DNA of 41,738 nucleotides from JAFMIT01 sp049421205 (lineage in GTDB: Bacteria; Actinomycetota; Actinomycetes; S36-B12; UBA5976), in NCBI GenBank assembly GCA_049421205.1, contig JBMSMQ010000007.1:1-41738 (forward strand), in the 5' to 3' direction. The stretch's first letter is position 1, and every line of letters starts with the position of its first letter. The position numbers and the translations under genes were made by a program. The notes below the pieces were generated by a model that was not told the DNA's origin, searched no databases, and was given only the letters and a program-made list of their open reading frames with translations. Below are positions 9,137 through 16,604 of the stretch, piece after piece.

Positions 9137-9372
9137 TACTTAAAAAGTTTACGAAGAAGTGCAAGCCCCAACACGATAGCTAGCGTTTTACCTGCGCGAT
9201 CTATGCGAATACCACCATTACTATCGAGATAGAAACTCTTTACTTTTTGAACTTGAGTATCAATGATGCGATTGGGCTGTGAACGATCAGCAATCTCATC
9301 GACTGCTTTCAACAAACGAGTGCGAACTGCTTCGATTTCTTTCGCTATTTCTTGAGGTTTTTGGGAAGCCAT
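9136..9372 (-). CDS. DUF3618 family small membrane-associated protein
   Basis: 78 residues. The N-terminal half (IAKEIEAVRTRLLKAVDEIADR) is an amphipathic helix typical of DUF3618, a family common in actinobacteria and often found near cell-envelope or transporter genes; the function is not known. The C-terminus holds a single hydrophobic segment (TLAIVLGLALLRKLF). The start is leaderless in style: TAGGCT, six bases, then ATG. It is the first gene of a two-gene unit with the permease and is transcribed away from the tRNA-Leu pair. Confidence 0.8.
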   Translation of the reverse strand: MASQKPQEIAKEIEAVRTRLLKAVDEIADRSQPNRIIDTQVQKVKSFYLDSNGGIRIDRAGKTLAIVLGLALLRKLFK

Positions 9373-9378
9373 AGTCCT

Positions 9379-9384
9379 AGCCTA
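9379..9384 (-). promoter_or_regulatory. -10 box for a leaderless DUF3618 mRNA
   Basis: TAGGCT followed by exactly six bases (AGGACT) and the ATG. The 15-base unit is nearly identical to the one before the aminotransferase-like gene at 11800 (TAGGCT AGGGCT ATG). No Shine-Dalgarno spacing fits. Confidence 0.6.
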
Positions 9385-9431
9385 AAAGTGTTCTTCCCTT
9401 TACCCAAACTCGCTTCACAATCCCGATGACC

Positions 9432-9437
9432 TAGAAT
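9432..9437 (+). promoter_or_regulatory. -10 box of the tRNA-Leu pair
   Basis: TAGAAT ends ten bases before the 5' end of the first tRNA, so transcription should start about four bases upstream of the mature tRNA. No clear -35 box. Confidence 0.5.
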
Positions 9438-9447
9438 TCACATCCTT

Positions 9448-9532
9448 GCGGGCGTGGTGAAATTGGCAGACACGCAGGATTTAGGTTCCTGTGCCGAGAG
9501 GTGTGAGAGTTCGAGTCTCTCCGCCCGCACCA
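9448..9532 (+). tRNA. tRNA-Leu (anticodon UAG)
   Basis: 85 bases including an encoded CCA. The acceptor arms GCGGGCG and CGCCCGC pair fully. The anticodon arm CAGGA-TTTAGGT-TCCTG gives anticodon TAG at 9482-9484 (reads CUA and other CUN codons). A long variable arm and TTCGAGTC T-loop are typical of leucine tRNAs. The next tRNA starts after a single base. Confidence 0.96.
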
Positions 9533-9533
9533 A

Positions 9534-9614
9534 GCGGGTGTGGCGAAATGGCAGACGCAGAGGCCTTAAAAGCCTCGGTCGAAAGACGTGCGGGTTCGAG
9601 TCCCGCCACCCGCA
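9534..9614 (+). tRNA. tRNA-Leu (anticodon UAA)
   Basis: 81 bases to the discriminator A. Acceptor arms GCGGGTG and CACCCGC pair; anticodon arm GAGGC-CTTAAAA-GCCTC gives TAA at 9567-9569 (reads UUA). Long variable arm and GGTTCGAGTCC T-arm. Unlike its neighbour it lacks an encoded CCA (CTC follows), so CCA must be added enzymatically. The convergent rdgB stop codon begins at 9616, two bases later. Confidence 0.96.
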
Positions 9615-9615
9615 C

Positions 9616-10254
9616 TCAGGATTTACAAGCGCAATCTCCCCCACAACCCAAGTTGTAGAGTGACTTCAATTCAGCAATTGCAGATCGAACTGCCTGCCCT
9701 CGGTGGGATATCAAATCTTTGTGAACTGCATCGAGTTCAGCCGTTGTGACGGAGAGTCCAACCGGTTGGAATATTGGGTCATACCCAAACCCGCCTTCTC
9801 CTTTAGGTGCGCGGGTAATGACGCCTTCAAGGATTCCTTCAACAACCCTTTCAGTTCCATCTTCAAGAACAATTGCGACCGCGCACACAAACTGTGCACC
9901 TCGGAGCTGGTCTGGAACATCTTCTATTTGCGATAAGAGTAATTGAAGATTTTCAGAATCTCGGCCATGGTTTCCAGCCCAGCGAGCAGAAAAGATACCT
10001 GGCATTCCATTCAGTGCATCGACGCAGATACCTGAATCATCTGCAATCACTGTTCTGCCAGTATGTTGATGTATCGAACGAGCTTTCAACAGTGCATTTG
10101 CTGCAAACGTTGTTCCTGATTCAACAACATCCGGGGCATCATCCCACTGATGCAATCCGACGATACTAAAGTCTTTACATACTGAATCAACAATTCTTTC
10201 AACTTCTTGAAGTTTATGTGCATTCTTTGAAGCAAAAACTATTTCGATGCTCAT
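9616..10254 (-). CDS. rdgB: XTP/dITP diphosphatase (HAM1 family)
   Basis: Cytoplasmic house-cleaning enzyme that hydrolyses inosine and xanthosine triphosphates to monophosphates, keeping deaminated purines out of DNA and RNA. 212 residues, the usual size. Visible motifs: FASKNAHKLQEV near the N-terminus, TVIADDSGICVDALNGMPGIFSARWAG, and GGFGYDPIF. ATG at 10254 is chosen because it overlaps the rph stop as ATGA and gives the family N-terminus MSIEIVFASKN. The last ten residues (GCGGDCACKS) add three cysteines (204, 208, 210), not part of the core fold. Third gene of murI-rph-rdgB. Confidence 0.95.
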   Translation of the reverse strand: MSIEIVFASKNAHKLQEVERIVDSVCKDFSIVGLHQWDDAPDVVESGTTFAANALLKARSIHQHTGRTVIADDSGICVDALNGMPGIFSARWAGNHGRDSENLQLLLSQIEDVPDQLRGAQFVCAVAIVLEDGTERVVEGILEGVITRAPKGEGGFGYDPIFQPVGLSVTTAELDAVHKDLISHRGQAVRSAIAELKSLYNLGCGGDCACKS

Positions 10255-10973
10255 AGTCCAAGTGCCACATTTTGCAGTCGAGTGAGTTCTTTGCAACCTA
10301 GAGTTGCCATATCGAGTAATTCATTGAGTTCACTTCGACTAAAAGCGATACCCTCAGCAGTTCCTTGAACTTCGACAAAACTGCCACTTCCTGTCATCAC
10401 CACATTCATATCCGTCATTGCAGTGACATCTTCTTCGTACTTTAAGTCAAGACATACTTCAGCGTTAATGACGCCAACACTCACTGCACACACAGAATCA
10501 ATGAGCACTCTATTGGCCGGCGGAACGTGTCCTTCTTTTTCGGCCCAGGTCAGTGCATCAACAAGTGCGACATATGCGCCTGTGATGGCTGCTGTTCTCG
10601 TACCACCATCTGCTTGTAACACATCGCAATCAATCACAATTTGGTTTTCGCCAAGCGCCCCATAATCAATGGCGGCTCGAAGGGATCTGCCGATGAGCCT
10701 GGAAATCTCTTGAGTTCTGCCACTGAGACGTCCCTTGACTGATTCCCGATCGTTTCTGGTATTTGTGGCTCTAGGCAGCATTGCATACTCTGCTGTCACC
10801 CAACCGAGTCCCGAACCTTTTCGCCAGCGTGGCACATCTGGAGTGAAGCTTGCCGTGCAGAGGACTTTTGTTCTGCCAAAACTTACCAAACACGATCCTT
10901 CTGCGTGTTCCGACCATGATCGATCAAAGGTCACTGGGCGAAGTTCATTTTGTAAGCGACCATCAATTCTCAT
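10251..10973 (-). CDS. rph: Ribonuclease PH
   Basis: Phosphorolytic 3'-5' exoribonuclease that trims tRNA precursors; works as a hexamer in the cytoplasm. 240 residues, normal length. Family hallmarks: MRIDGR start, GRTKVLCTAS, the phosphate-binding LSGRTQEISRLIGRSLRAAID segment, and the catalytic DCDVLQADGGTRTAAITG. It overlaps murI upstream (ATGA at 10970-10973) and rdgB downstream (ATGA at 10251-10254), so the three genes are translated as a coupled chain; murI-rph-rdgB is a common actinobacterial order. Confidence 0.97.
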   Translation of the reverse strand: MRIDGRLQNELRPVTFDRSWSEHAEGSCLVSFGRTKVLCTASFTPDVPRWRKGSGLGWVTAEYAMLPRATNTRNDRESVKGRLSGRTQEISRLIGRSLRAAIDYGALGENQIVIDCDVLQADGGTRTAAITGAYVALVDALTWAEKEGHVPPANRVLIDSVCAVSVGVINAEVCLDLKYEEDVTAMTDMNVVMTGSGSFVEVQGTAEGIAFSRSELNELLDMATLGCKELTRLQNVALGL

Positions 10974-11758
10974 TGCTCTCCTATTGGTATATGTTCTGCG
11001 TTAACTTCTGTGCCAAGAATGCGTAGTCCAAGTAATTCAAATCCAGTCGTAGGACCAGTCGCAATGAATCTATGATGTGGTTTTTCGGTCGATGTTCGGA
11101 ACATATCTCGATTTTGCAAAAGTTGATACACATCTTTTGCGGTTTCTTCTGCACTTGAAACCAACGTGACGTTATCACCCATCACAAATTGGATGACTCC
11201 AGTAAGAAGTGGATAGTGAGTGCACCCCAAAATCAAAGTGTCAACCCCTGTTGCCTTCAACTCATCCAAATATTCGTGTGCGGACTTGAGAATCTCATCT
11301 CCAGTAGTCACTCCTGCCTCAACATATTCAACGAACTTTGGACAGGCTTGAGAAACAATTTCAATCTTTGTGGCCAGAAACGCATCTTGATATGCTCCAG
11401 AATTAATGGTTGCGAGCGTACCAATGACTCCGACTTTCTTACTCTTTGTTGTGCTTGCGGCACGCCGTGCTGCCGGTTGAATAACTTCGATGACTGGGAT
11501 GCTGTAGCGCTCGCGGGCGTCTCTCAATACTGCCGCCGATGCAGTATTGCACGCAATCACAATGCAGCTCACACCTTCTGATTGAAGCCAATCCATAATT
11601 CTCAGAGAGTGGGCTCTCACATCAGCAATGGTTTGAGGCCCGTATGGTCCCTTGGCACTGTCTGCCACGTAAATAATTTCTTCATTTGGCAACTGATCCA
11701 TAATCGCTCGAGCAACAGTCAAGCCCCCAACACCTGAATCGAATATTCCAATCGCCAC
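10970..11758 (-). CDS. murI: Glutamate racemase
   Basis: Makes D-glutamate for peptidoglycan. 262 residues. The cofactor-independent racemase motifs are present: IGIFDSGVGGLTV at the N-terminus with the first catalytic cysteine in IACNTASA, and the second in LGCTHYPLL. GTG at 11758 gives the standard short N-terminus. TAGAGT lies exactly six bases before the GTG and there is no ribosome site, so the murI-rph-rdgB mRNA is probably leaderless. It is divergent from the aminotransferase-like gene across only 53 bases. Confidence 0.97.
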   Translation of the reverse strand: MAIGIFDSGVGGLTVARAIMDQLPNEEIIYVADSAKGPYGPQTIADVRAHSLRIMDWLQSEGVSCIVIACNTASAAVLRDARERYSIPVIEVIQPAARRAASTTKSKKVGVIGTLATINSGAYQDAFLATKIEIVSQACPKFVEYVEAGVTTGDEILKSAHEYLDELKATGVDTLILGCTHYPLLTGVIQFVMGDNVTLVSSAEETAKDVYQLLQNRDMFRTSTEKPHHRFIATGPTTGFELLGLRILGTEVNAEHIPIGEQ

Positions 11759-11764
11759 GTGGCA

Positions 11765-11770
11765 ACTCTA
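11765..11770 (-). promoter_or_regulatory. -10 box for a leaderless murI operon mRNA
   Basis: TAGAGT, six bases (TGCCAC), then the GTG start of murI. It shares a 53-base gap with the divergent promoter at 11800-11805. Confidence 0.55.
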
Positions 11771-11799
11771 TGGGAAGGGCTTTTGGGTAAATTCGAAAT

Positions 11800-11805
11800 T
11801 AGGCT
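11800..11805 (+). promoter_or_regulatory. -10 box for a leaderless aminotransferase-like mRNA
   Basis: TAGGCT, six bases (AGGGCT), then ATG at 11812. No well spaced -35 box. Same layout as the DUF3618 and argF promoters. Confidence 0.55.
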
Positions 11806-11811
11806 AGGGCT

Positions 11812-13548
11812 ATGCAACTCTCGGATGTGCTCAGAATCCCAGCTCCAAGTCGAGATTTGCCATCGAGCCCACTTTTGAACCAGATTCGAGAATCTGTCAT
11901 CGGTGATGATACGAAAATCACCACCCCTTTTGGTGTCAGGACGGTGACGTATGCCGATTACACGGCATCCGGCAGAGCGCTGACTTTTATTGAAGACTTT
12001 ATCCGAAATGAAGTCCTTCCTCGTTATGCAAATACCCATACTGAGTCAAGTGGAACTGGATTGCAAACGACACGTTTTCGTGAAGATGCACGCGGAATCA
12101 TTAAGACCGCTGTGAATGGCGATGATTCAACTGCGGTTATTTTTGCAGGAACTGGAAGTACCGGAGCAATCGATAAGTTGATGACCATTCTGAACTTACG
12201 GCTTCCAAAAGAACTGAATGATCGCTACAACTTGCTCCAATCAATTCCGGCTGATGATCGCCCTGTGGTGTTCATTGGCCCTTTTGAACATCACAGCAAT
12301 GAACTACCGTGGCGCGAAAGTATTGCCGACATCGTTGTTATTCCAGAAGACTTAGATGGACATATTGACGTTGAAATATTAGAACGCGAACTTAAACGCT
12401 TTGCACATCGACCATTGAAGATTGGTTCATTCAGTGCGGCGAGCAATGTGACAGGTATTGTCAGCGACACATTTGGCATCTCTACGCTCTTGCACACTTA
12501 CGGCGCACTTGCTTTTTGGGATTTTGCTGCGGCCGCTCCCTATATCGAAATTGAAATGAATCCAAAATCAGATACCCATCCTCTTGCCTATAAAGATGCA
12601 ATCTTTGTGTCAACACATAAGTTCATTGGTGGTCCATCTACCCCTGGACTCTTGATCATACGAAAAGAACTTCTGACGAACAGTGTTCCAAGTGTTGTGG
12701 GCGGAGGAACAGTTCTGTATGTCAATCACGATGAGCACGTCTATCTTGATGATGCTGAACACCGCGAAGAAGGTGGCACTCCGGCAATTATTGAAGCAAT
12801 ACGAGCAGGACTGGTGTTCAAAGTCAAACAAACCATTTCTGTTCCAGTCATTGCTGAACTTGAACACGATTTTGTCCAGAGGGCAATCGAAGCGTTTGAT
12901 ACACATCGCAATATTCTGGTTCTTGGTAATAAGTCAGCGAGTCGATTGTCAATTGTGTCATTCACTATTAAATGTGATTCGGGTAAGTATCTCCATCACA
13001 ATTTTGCAGTGGCAATTTTGAATGACCTCTTTGGAATACAGGCTCGAGGAGGCTGCAGCTGCGCTGGACCTTACGGGCATCGGCTTTTGGGCATCGATGA
13101 AATAACAAGTCATGAATATGAAAGGGAAATCGTTCAGGGTTGTCAGGGTATTAAACCTGGTTGGGTGCGAGTGAATTTCAATTACTTTATTTCGGAAGAG
13201 ACTTTTCAATTCATACTGAAAGCCATTGCCATTGTGGCAGAGCTTGGCTACAAACTATTACCTTTATATGAATTCAATACAATCACTGGCAGGTGGCGTC
13301 ACAAAGATGGTGCAATTACACCGCCATTAAGTCTTCACGATGTCAATATTGGAGAAAGAGGTCTTGAATATCGCTCAGTAGATCTTGATATGTCCAGTGA
13401 GAATCTTTCTGATTATCTTGAATGGGCTATGACATATCTCACTGGATTGCCAGATCCAGATATGAGTGAACATCCATCATTGCAATCAGAATCGTTAGAA
13501 AATTTACGATGGTTTGAACTTTCGGCCAAAACTGCACTCCTCCCTTGA
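11812..13548 (+). CDS. Class V aminotransferase-fold PLP enzyme, cysteine-desulfurase-like
   Basis: 578 residues, longer than SufS or IscS (about 400). PLP-site features: FAGTGSTGA (111-119), tandem His160-His161, SNVTG (211-215), Asp237 in FWDFAAAAPY, and the Schiff-base Lys270 in STHKFIGG. The segment ARGGCSCAGP (411-420) aligns in position with the catalytic-cysteine loop of SufS-like enzymes, with Cys415 and Cys417 as candidates. About 110 extra residues follow the usual end and have no recognised domain. Sulfur transfer from cysteine or a related substrate is inference; no suf or isc genes are nearby. It leads a unit with the DD-peptidase gene (TTGA overlap at 13545-13548). Confidence 0.8.
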   Translation: MQLSDVLRIPAPSRDLPSSPLLNQIRESVIGDDTKITTPFGVRTVTYADYTASGRALTFIEDFIRNEVLPRYANTHTESSGTGLQTTRFREDARGIIKTAVNGDDSTAVIFAGTGSTGAIDKLMTILNLRLPKELNDRYNLLQSIPADDRPVVFIGPFEHHSNELPWRESIADIVVIPEDLDGHIDVEILERELKRFAHRPLKIGSFSAASNVTGIVSDTFGISTLLHTYGALAFWDFAAAAPYIEIEMNPKSDTHPLAYKDAIFVSTHKFIGGPSTPGLLIIRKELLTNSVPSVVGGGTVLYVNHDEHVYLDDAEHREEGGTPAIIEAIRAGLVFKVKQTISVPVIAELEHDFVQRAIEAFDTHRNILVLGNKSASRLSIVSFTIKCDSGKYLHHNFAVAILNDLFGIQARGGCSCAGPYGHRLLGIDEITSHEYEREIVQGCQGIKPGWVRVNFNYFISEETFQFILKAIAIVAELGYKLLPLYEFNTITGRWRHKDGAITPPLSLHDVNIGERGLEYRSVDLDMSSENLSDYLEWAMTYLTGLPDPDMSEHPSLQSESLENLRWFELSAKTALLP

Positions 13549-14816
13549 TTAGAATCGTGAAAGTGAAGAAACTCTCGATACTCGTAGCGTTTGCTCTCAT
13601 TCTGGTGAGCATTGCAATGCCAGTCCTTGCAGATGAGAGTCCTACTCCGGACCCAACACCTTCAGAGTCAACATCTACCCCATTTCTTCCCTTAAAGTCG
13701 CTCAACACATTTAAGAAACGTCTTGCGAGCTCGTCGCTGACGAAATCAACCAGCATTGCCCTTTCAGATACTTTAACTCGTGAACCGATTTGGAACAAAA
13801 ACGGTATGCGCGAGCTAGTGCCTGCATCCGCCATCAAGATTCTGACAGCAGCAATTGCCCTAGAGACCTTCGGCCCGAATTTCCGCTTTACCACAAAACT
13901 TACATGGGATGAAGCCACAAGAACGCTGACTCTTGTTGGAGATGCGGATCCAATGCTCAGAACTGATCATTTGCGAAAACTCATCGAGCAGCTCTATCAG
14001 ACAAACATTGACTTAACTGAACCAATGATTGTTCAAGCAGATGCAACTATGTTTCCTCGTCACACAAAACCTGAAGGTTGGGTGCCAAACCCAATGCCAC
14101 GATATGTTCGACCCATCACCGCACTTTATCTTGATAACAAAATGACTCGCGATCCCGTGCATGACACGTTAGCGAAATTCATGAAGCTCCTCACCAAAAG
14201 TGGAATTACCGTTGCCTCGAACCGAGAGGCAAGAGCGACAGGTGAAGTCACCGCTGAAGTAAAAGGATTTCCTCTCATCGCACATGTGAGAACAATGCTC
14301 CAAAATTCAGATAACACAATCGCTGAGATGCTACTTCGACGCGCTACATATCAGGAAACTGGCAAGGCAACCTGGAAGGCAATGCAAGCATTTGCAATAC
14401 AAAAACTTGAAGACATCGGTCTTTACACAGAAGATCTCAAGATGGTGGATGGTTCAGGACTATCGCGAGCAAATCGCGTAAGTGCGAATCACATTATTGT
14501 TTTGCTTGGAATGATTGCTGATGAGACTCGTTTGAATCTTAATGTGATTGAACGAATGCAATTGATGGCGGTGAGCGGCCAGACTGGCACACTTGAAGAG
14601 CGTTTCACTTCGAAGAAGACTCGTTGTGCTCAAGGAAGAGTTCATGCAAAAACAGGGAGTCTTTCAGATGTTTCAGCACTTGCAGGATATGTCACACACG
14701 TAAATGGAACTGAAGTCGCTTTTGCAATACTTGTAAACAACATCAATGGATGGAGTCAAGGGTATAAAGTTCGCGACCAAATCGATTTTATGCTCGCGGG
14801 ACTCGCTGGCTGCTAA
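13545..14816 (+). CDS. dacB: D-alanyl-D-alanine carboxypeptidase/endopeptidase, PBP4 type
   Basis: Exported penicillin-binding protein that trims peptidoglycan side chains or cross-links. With TTG at 13545 (overlapping the previous stop as TTGA) it has 423 residues; GTG at 13557 or 13563 would also leave the signal peptide (LSILVAFALILVSIAMPVLA) intact and cannot be excluded. A Pro/Ser/Thr-rich linker (32-46) precedes the enzyme. The three active-site motifs are present: SAIK at 95-98, SDN at 255-257 and KTG at 369-371. It is shorter than typical E. coli PBP4 (477), so the inserted domains between SxxK and SxN must be reduced. Its stop interlocks with the DUF3039 stop in CTAA. Confidence 0.9.
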   Translation: MIRIVKVKKLSILVAFALILVSIAMPVLADESPTPDPTPSESTSTPFLPLKSLNTFKKRLASSSLTKSTSIALSDTLTREPIWNKNGMRELVPASAIKILTAAIALETFGPNFRFTTKLTWDEATRTLTLVGDADPMLRTDHLRKLIEQLYQTNIDLTEPMIVQADATMFPRHTKPEGWVPNPMPRYVRPITALYLDNKMTRDPVHDTLAKFMKLLTKSGITVASNREARATGEVTAEVKGFPLIAHVRTMLQNSDNTIAEMLLRRATYQETGKATWKAMQAFAIQKLEDIGLYTEDLKMVDGSGLSRANRVSANHIIVLLGMIADETRLNLNVIERMQLMAVSGQTGTLEERFTSKKTRCAQGRVHAKTGSLSDVSALAGYVTHVNGTEVAFAILVNNINGWSQGYKVRDQIDFMLAGLAGC

Positions 14817-15073
14817 CCCTGATTGTCTTTATCAGGGATGCTGTTGTAAATTTTCAAACAGTCAGGGCAAATCGGGAATTTGTCTGGATCTCTTCCTGGC
14901 ACCCACACTTTGCCACATAGTGCAATGACTGGTTTTCCAGTGACAGCACTTTCTACGATTTTTTCTTTGCGAACATAGTGGGAAAACCGATCGTGATCAC
15001 CATCATTAGTTGATGTTCGAAGATCACTCTCTGTATCGAGTGATGTAAGGGTGTCATCAAGCGTCGACTTCAT
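14813..15073 (-). CDS. DUF3039 family protein, likely zinc-binding
   Basis: 86 residues. The second half has the conserved DUF3039 block (HYVRKEKI, ESAVTGKPV, CGKVWVPGRDP, ICPDC). Cys53, Cys69, Cys72 and His32 could bind a metal; this is inference from spacing. The family is actinobacterial and has no known function. The ATG overlaps the argF stop as ATGA, so it is cotranslated with argF; AGGA nine bases upstream can also serve it. Its own stop overlaps the dacB stop. Confidence 0.88.
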   Translation of the reverse strand: MKSTLDDTLTSLDTESDLRTSTNDGDHDRFSHYVRKEKIVESAVTGKPVIALCGKVWVPGRDPDKFPICPDCLKIYNSIPDKDNQG

Positions 15074-16077
15074 TGTGTGGTCCTGAAAGTGTCTGATACC
15101 AGCAGTACAAGAAGAGCCTCAATGGTATGGAGTCGATTTTCAGCCTGCTGAAACACGATACTTGCTTTGGATTGAAAGACTTCGTCAGTTACTTCAACGC
15201 CTTGTTCATATCCAAAATTCTGAGCTATCTTCTTTCCAATTTCTGTATTCACATCATGAAGTGCTGGTAGGCAGTGCATGAATTTCACATTCGGATTCTT
15301 TGTTGCGGATAGAAGGGAACTATTCACTTGAAAACCCCTGAGCAGATTGATGCGCTCAATCCAAGTTTCACTTGACTCACCCATCGAAACCCACACGTCC
15401 GTATATACAAAATCAGCATTCAGGACGGCCTCTATGGGATCATCCGTGAGTAGCAATTTCGCTCCCGATTCTGCCGCAAACTCCAATGCCTTTGCTTCAA
15501 GTGTGAAGTCTGGTTGTAATGATTCAGGAGCTGCAATTCTGATATTTACCCCGAGTATTGCGCCCATTGTCAACAAAGAGTTCGCAACGTTGTTTCTTCC
15601 ATCCCCAACATACGCTATTGAAATGTTGTTCCAGGACTCATTTTTTATTTCTTGTATTGTGAAATAATCGGCAAGCGCTTGCGTGGGATGGCAAAGTTCT
15701 GTGAGCGCATTAATTACTGGCTTTGAAGAGTGCTTGGCTAACAACTCAAGATCGCTTTGTTTCGTACCACGATACGCAATAGCATCATATATTCGTTCTA
15801 GAACTCTTCCTGTGTCTGCTATCGATTCCCGTAGCCCTAGTTGGCTGCCGCCATGATCAAGCGTGGTTGAAAATCCACCTTGACGTTTCATTGCAACTTC
15901 AAATGCAATTCGTGTACGAGTGGATGACTTCTCCAATACAAGAGCAAGATGTTTACCTTCAAGGTATCGCTTCGAGTCAGCACGCAACGTAAGTCTTCGA
16001 GCGAGATCAAATACTTCCTCAAGATTCTCGCGTGTTACATCTCTATCTTCCAAGAGACTACGGTTAAACAAACTCAC
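15070..16077 (-). CDS. argF: Ornithine carbamoyltransferase
   Basis: Joins carbamoyl phosphate and ornithine to citrulline in arginine synthesis (cytoplasm). Motifs: carbamoyl-phosphate loop SSTRTRIAFEVA, HPTQALAD, ornithine-binding and active-site FMHCLP. About 335 residues, normal length. Two GTG codons are in line (16080 and 16077); 16077 is chosen because TAGGCT lies exactly six bases before it, matching the leaderless pattern seen elsewhere here. No other arg gene is next to it; the biosynthetic rather than catabolic role is inferred from lack of arcA or arcC neighbours. An intrinsic terminator separates it from doxX upstream. Confidence 0.94.
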   Translation of the reverse strand: MSLFNRSLLEDRDVTRENLEEVFDLARRLTLRADSKRYLEGKHLALVLEKSSTRTRIAFEVAMKRQGGFSTTLDHGGSQLGLRESIADTGRVLERIYDAIAYRGTKQSDLELLAKHSSKPVINALTELCHPTQALADYFTIQEIKNESWNNISIAYVGDGRNNVANSLLTMGAILGVNIRIAAPESLQPDFTLEAKALEFAAESGAKLLLTDDPIEAVLNADFVYTDVWVSMGESSETWIERINLLRGFQVNSSLLSATKNPNVKFMHCLPALHDVNTEIGKKIAQNFGYEQGVEVTDEVFQSKASIVFQQAENRLHTIEALLVLLVSDTFRTTQ

Positions 16078-16083
16078 CACGCG

Positions 16084-16089
16084 AGCCTA
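16084..16089 (-). promoter_or_regulatory. -10 box for a leaderless argF mRNA
   Basis: TAGGCT, six bases (CGCGTG), then GTG at 16077. It sits directly against the terminator at 16093-16128, so the promoter has no room for a long upstream control region. Confidence 0.55.
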
Positions 16090-16092
16090 AAC

Positions 16093-16128
16093 AAAAAGGG
16101 TGCAGACCACCTAGTCTGCACCCTTTTT
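16093..16128. terminator. Strong bidirectional intrinsic terminator between doxX and argF
   Basis: Perfect inverted repeat: arms 16093-16107 and 16114-16128 (GGGTGCAGAC and GTCTGCACCC cores flanked by A5 and T5), loop CACCTA. Both strands end in a T tract. On the minus strand it ends the DoxX transcript (stop at 16140); on the plus strand it could stop read-through from dacB that passes antisense to argF. Confidence 0.92.
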
Positions 16129-16139
16129 GGAGTTCTAAC

Positions 16140-16538
16140 TTATGGCATCAATAATCCAGGAAGATCTTCTACAGTTGAGAAAATGTAAAACAGGATGAGT
16201 GCTGCACCAGCCAAAGAAATATCTTTGTTGAATGAGATTTGTGACGTCATCTTTGCCTGTGCATCTGTTTCAGTCCAAAAGTTGTGGAAGATAAATGCAG
16301 TTGGCAAGAGGAAGAGTGCTAGCAGCAGTGCGCCGTATGCAGGGTAGACCCCAGCAACGACCGAGACTGCGCCGAGAATGATCATGAGGCCAGATACTGG
16401 CACCAAGAGTGTTGCGAGTGGCAACTTCTTGTATTGCGCGTACCCAACCATTGCTTCACGAGCGGCAAAATGGCCGATACCTGAAGCCAAAAATATGACG
16501 CCGAACAAGATTCGTCCGACAATAAATACGATTTCCAT
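16140..16538 (-). CDS. DoxX family membrane protein
   Basis: 132 residues with four hydrophobic segments (about 4-20, 44-62, 66-86, 108-122) and the DoxX start pattern (GRILFGVIFLASGIGHF). DoxX proteins are small inner-membrane proteins; some take part in redox or thiol stress responses with other membrane partners, but the exact role here is unknown. ATG at 16538 has AAAGGA nine bases upstream. A promoter (TTGGTA, 18 bases, TATTAT) with a 22-base dyad lying across spacer and -10 box suggests repressor control. Ends at a strong terminator. Confidence 0.85.
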   Translation of the reverse strand: MEIVFIVGRILFGVIFLASGIGHFAAREAMVGYAQYKKLPLATLLVPVSGLMIILGAVSVVAGVYPAYGALLLALFLLPTAFIFHNFWTETDAQAKMTSQISFNKDISLAGAALILFYIFSTVEDLPGLLMP

Positions 16539-16564
16539 TGAGATGTGTCCTTTCAGTTAGGGGA

Positions 16565-16594
16565 ATAATAGTTGAAACTTCAACTATTTACCAA
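16565..16594 (-). promoter_or_regulatory. Promoter of the doxX gene
   Basis: Minus-strand -35 TTGGTA (16589-16594), 18-base spacer, -10 TATTAT (16565-16570). Transcription would start near 16558, leaving a leader of about 20 bases with the AGGA site. Confidence 0.6.
16567..16588. promoter_or_regulatory. Candidate operator in the doxX promoter
   Basis: Perfect dyad: arms AATAGTTGAA (16567-16576) and TTCAACTATT (16579-16588) around two central bases. It covers the whole spacer and part of the -10 box, the usual place for a repressor. AT-rich symmetric sites of this size are common for MarR-type winged-helix proteins, but the family is a guess. It could also act as a weak hairpin after tmRNA. 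Confidence 0.6.
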
Positions 16595-16604
16595 ATGGAC
16601 ACGT

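Noticed and set aside
9438..9663. Open frames on both strands across the tRNA-Leu pair
   Set aside because: They are by-products of two fully folded tRNA genes; the protein sequences show no domain and no ribosome site.
11783..11788. TTGGGT as the -35 box of the desulfurase-like gene
   Set aside because: The gap to the -10 box is only 11 bases, too short for a normal promoter.
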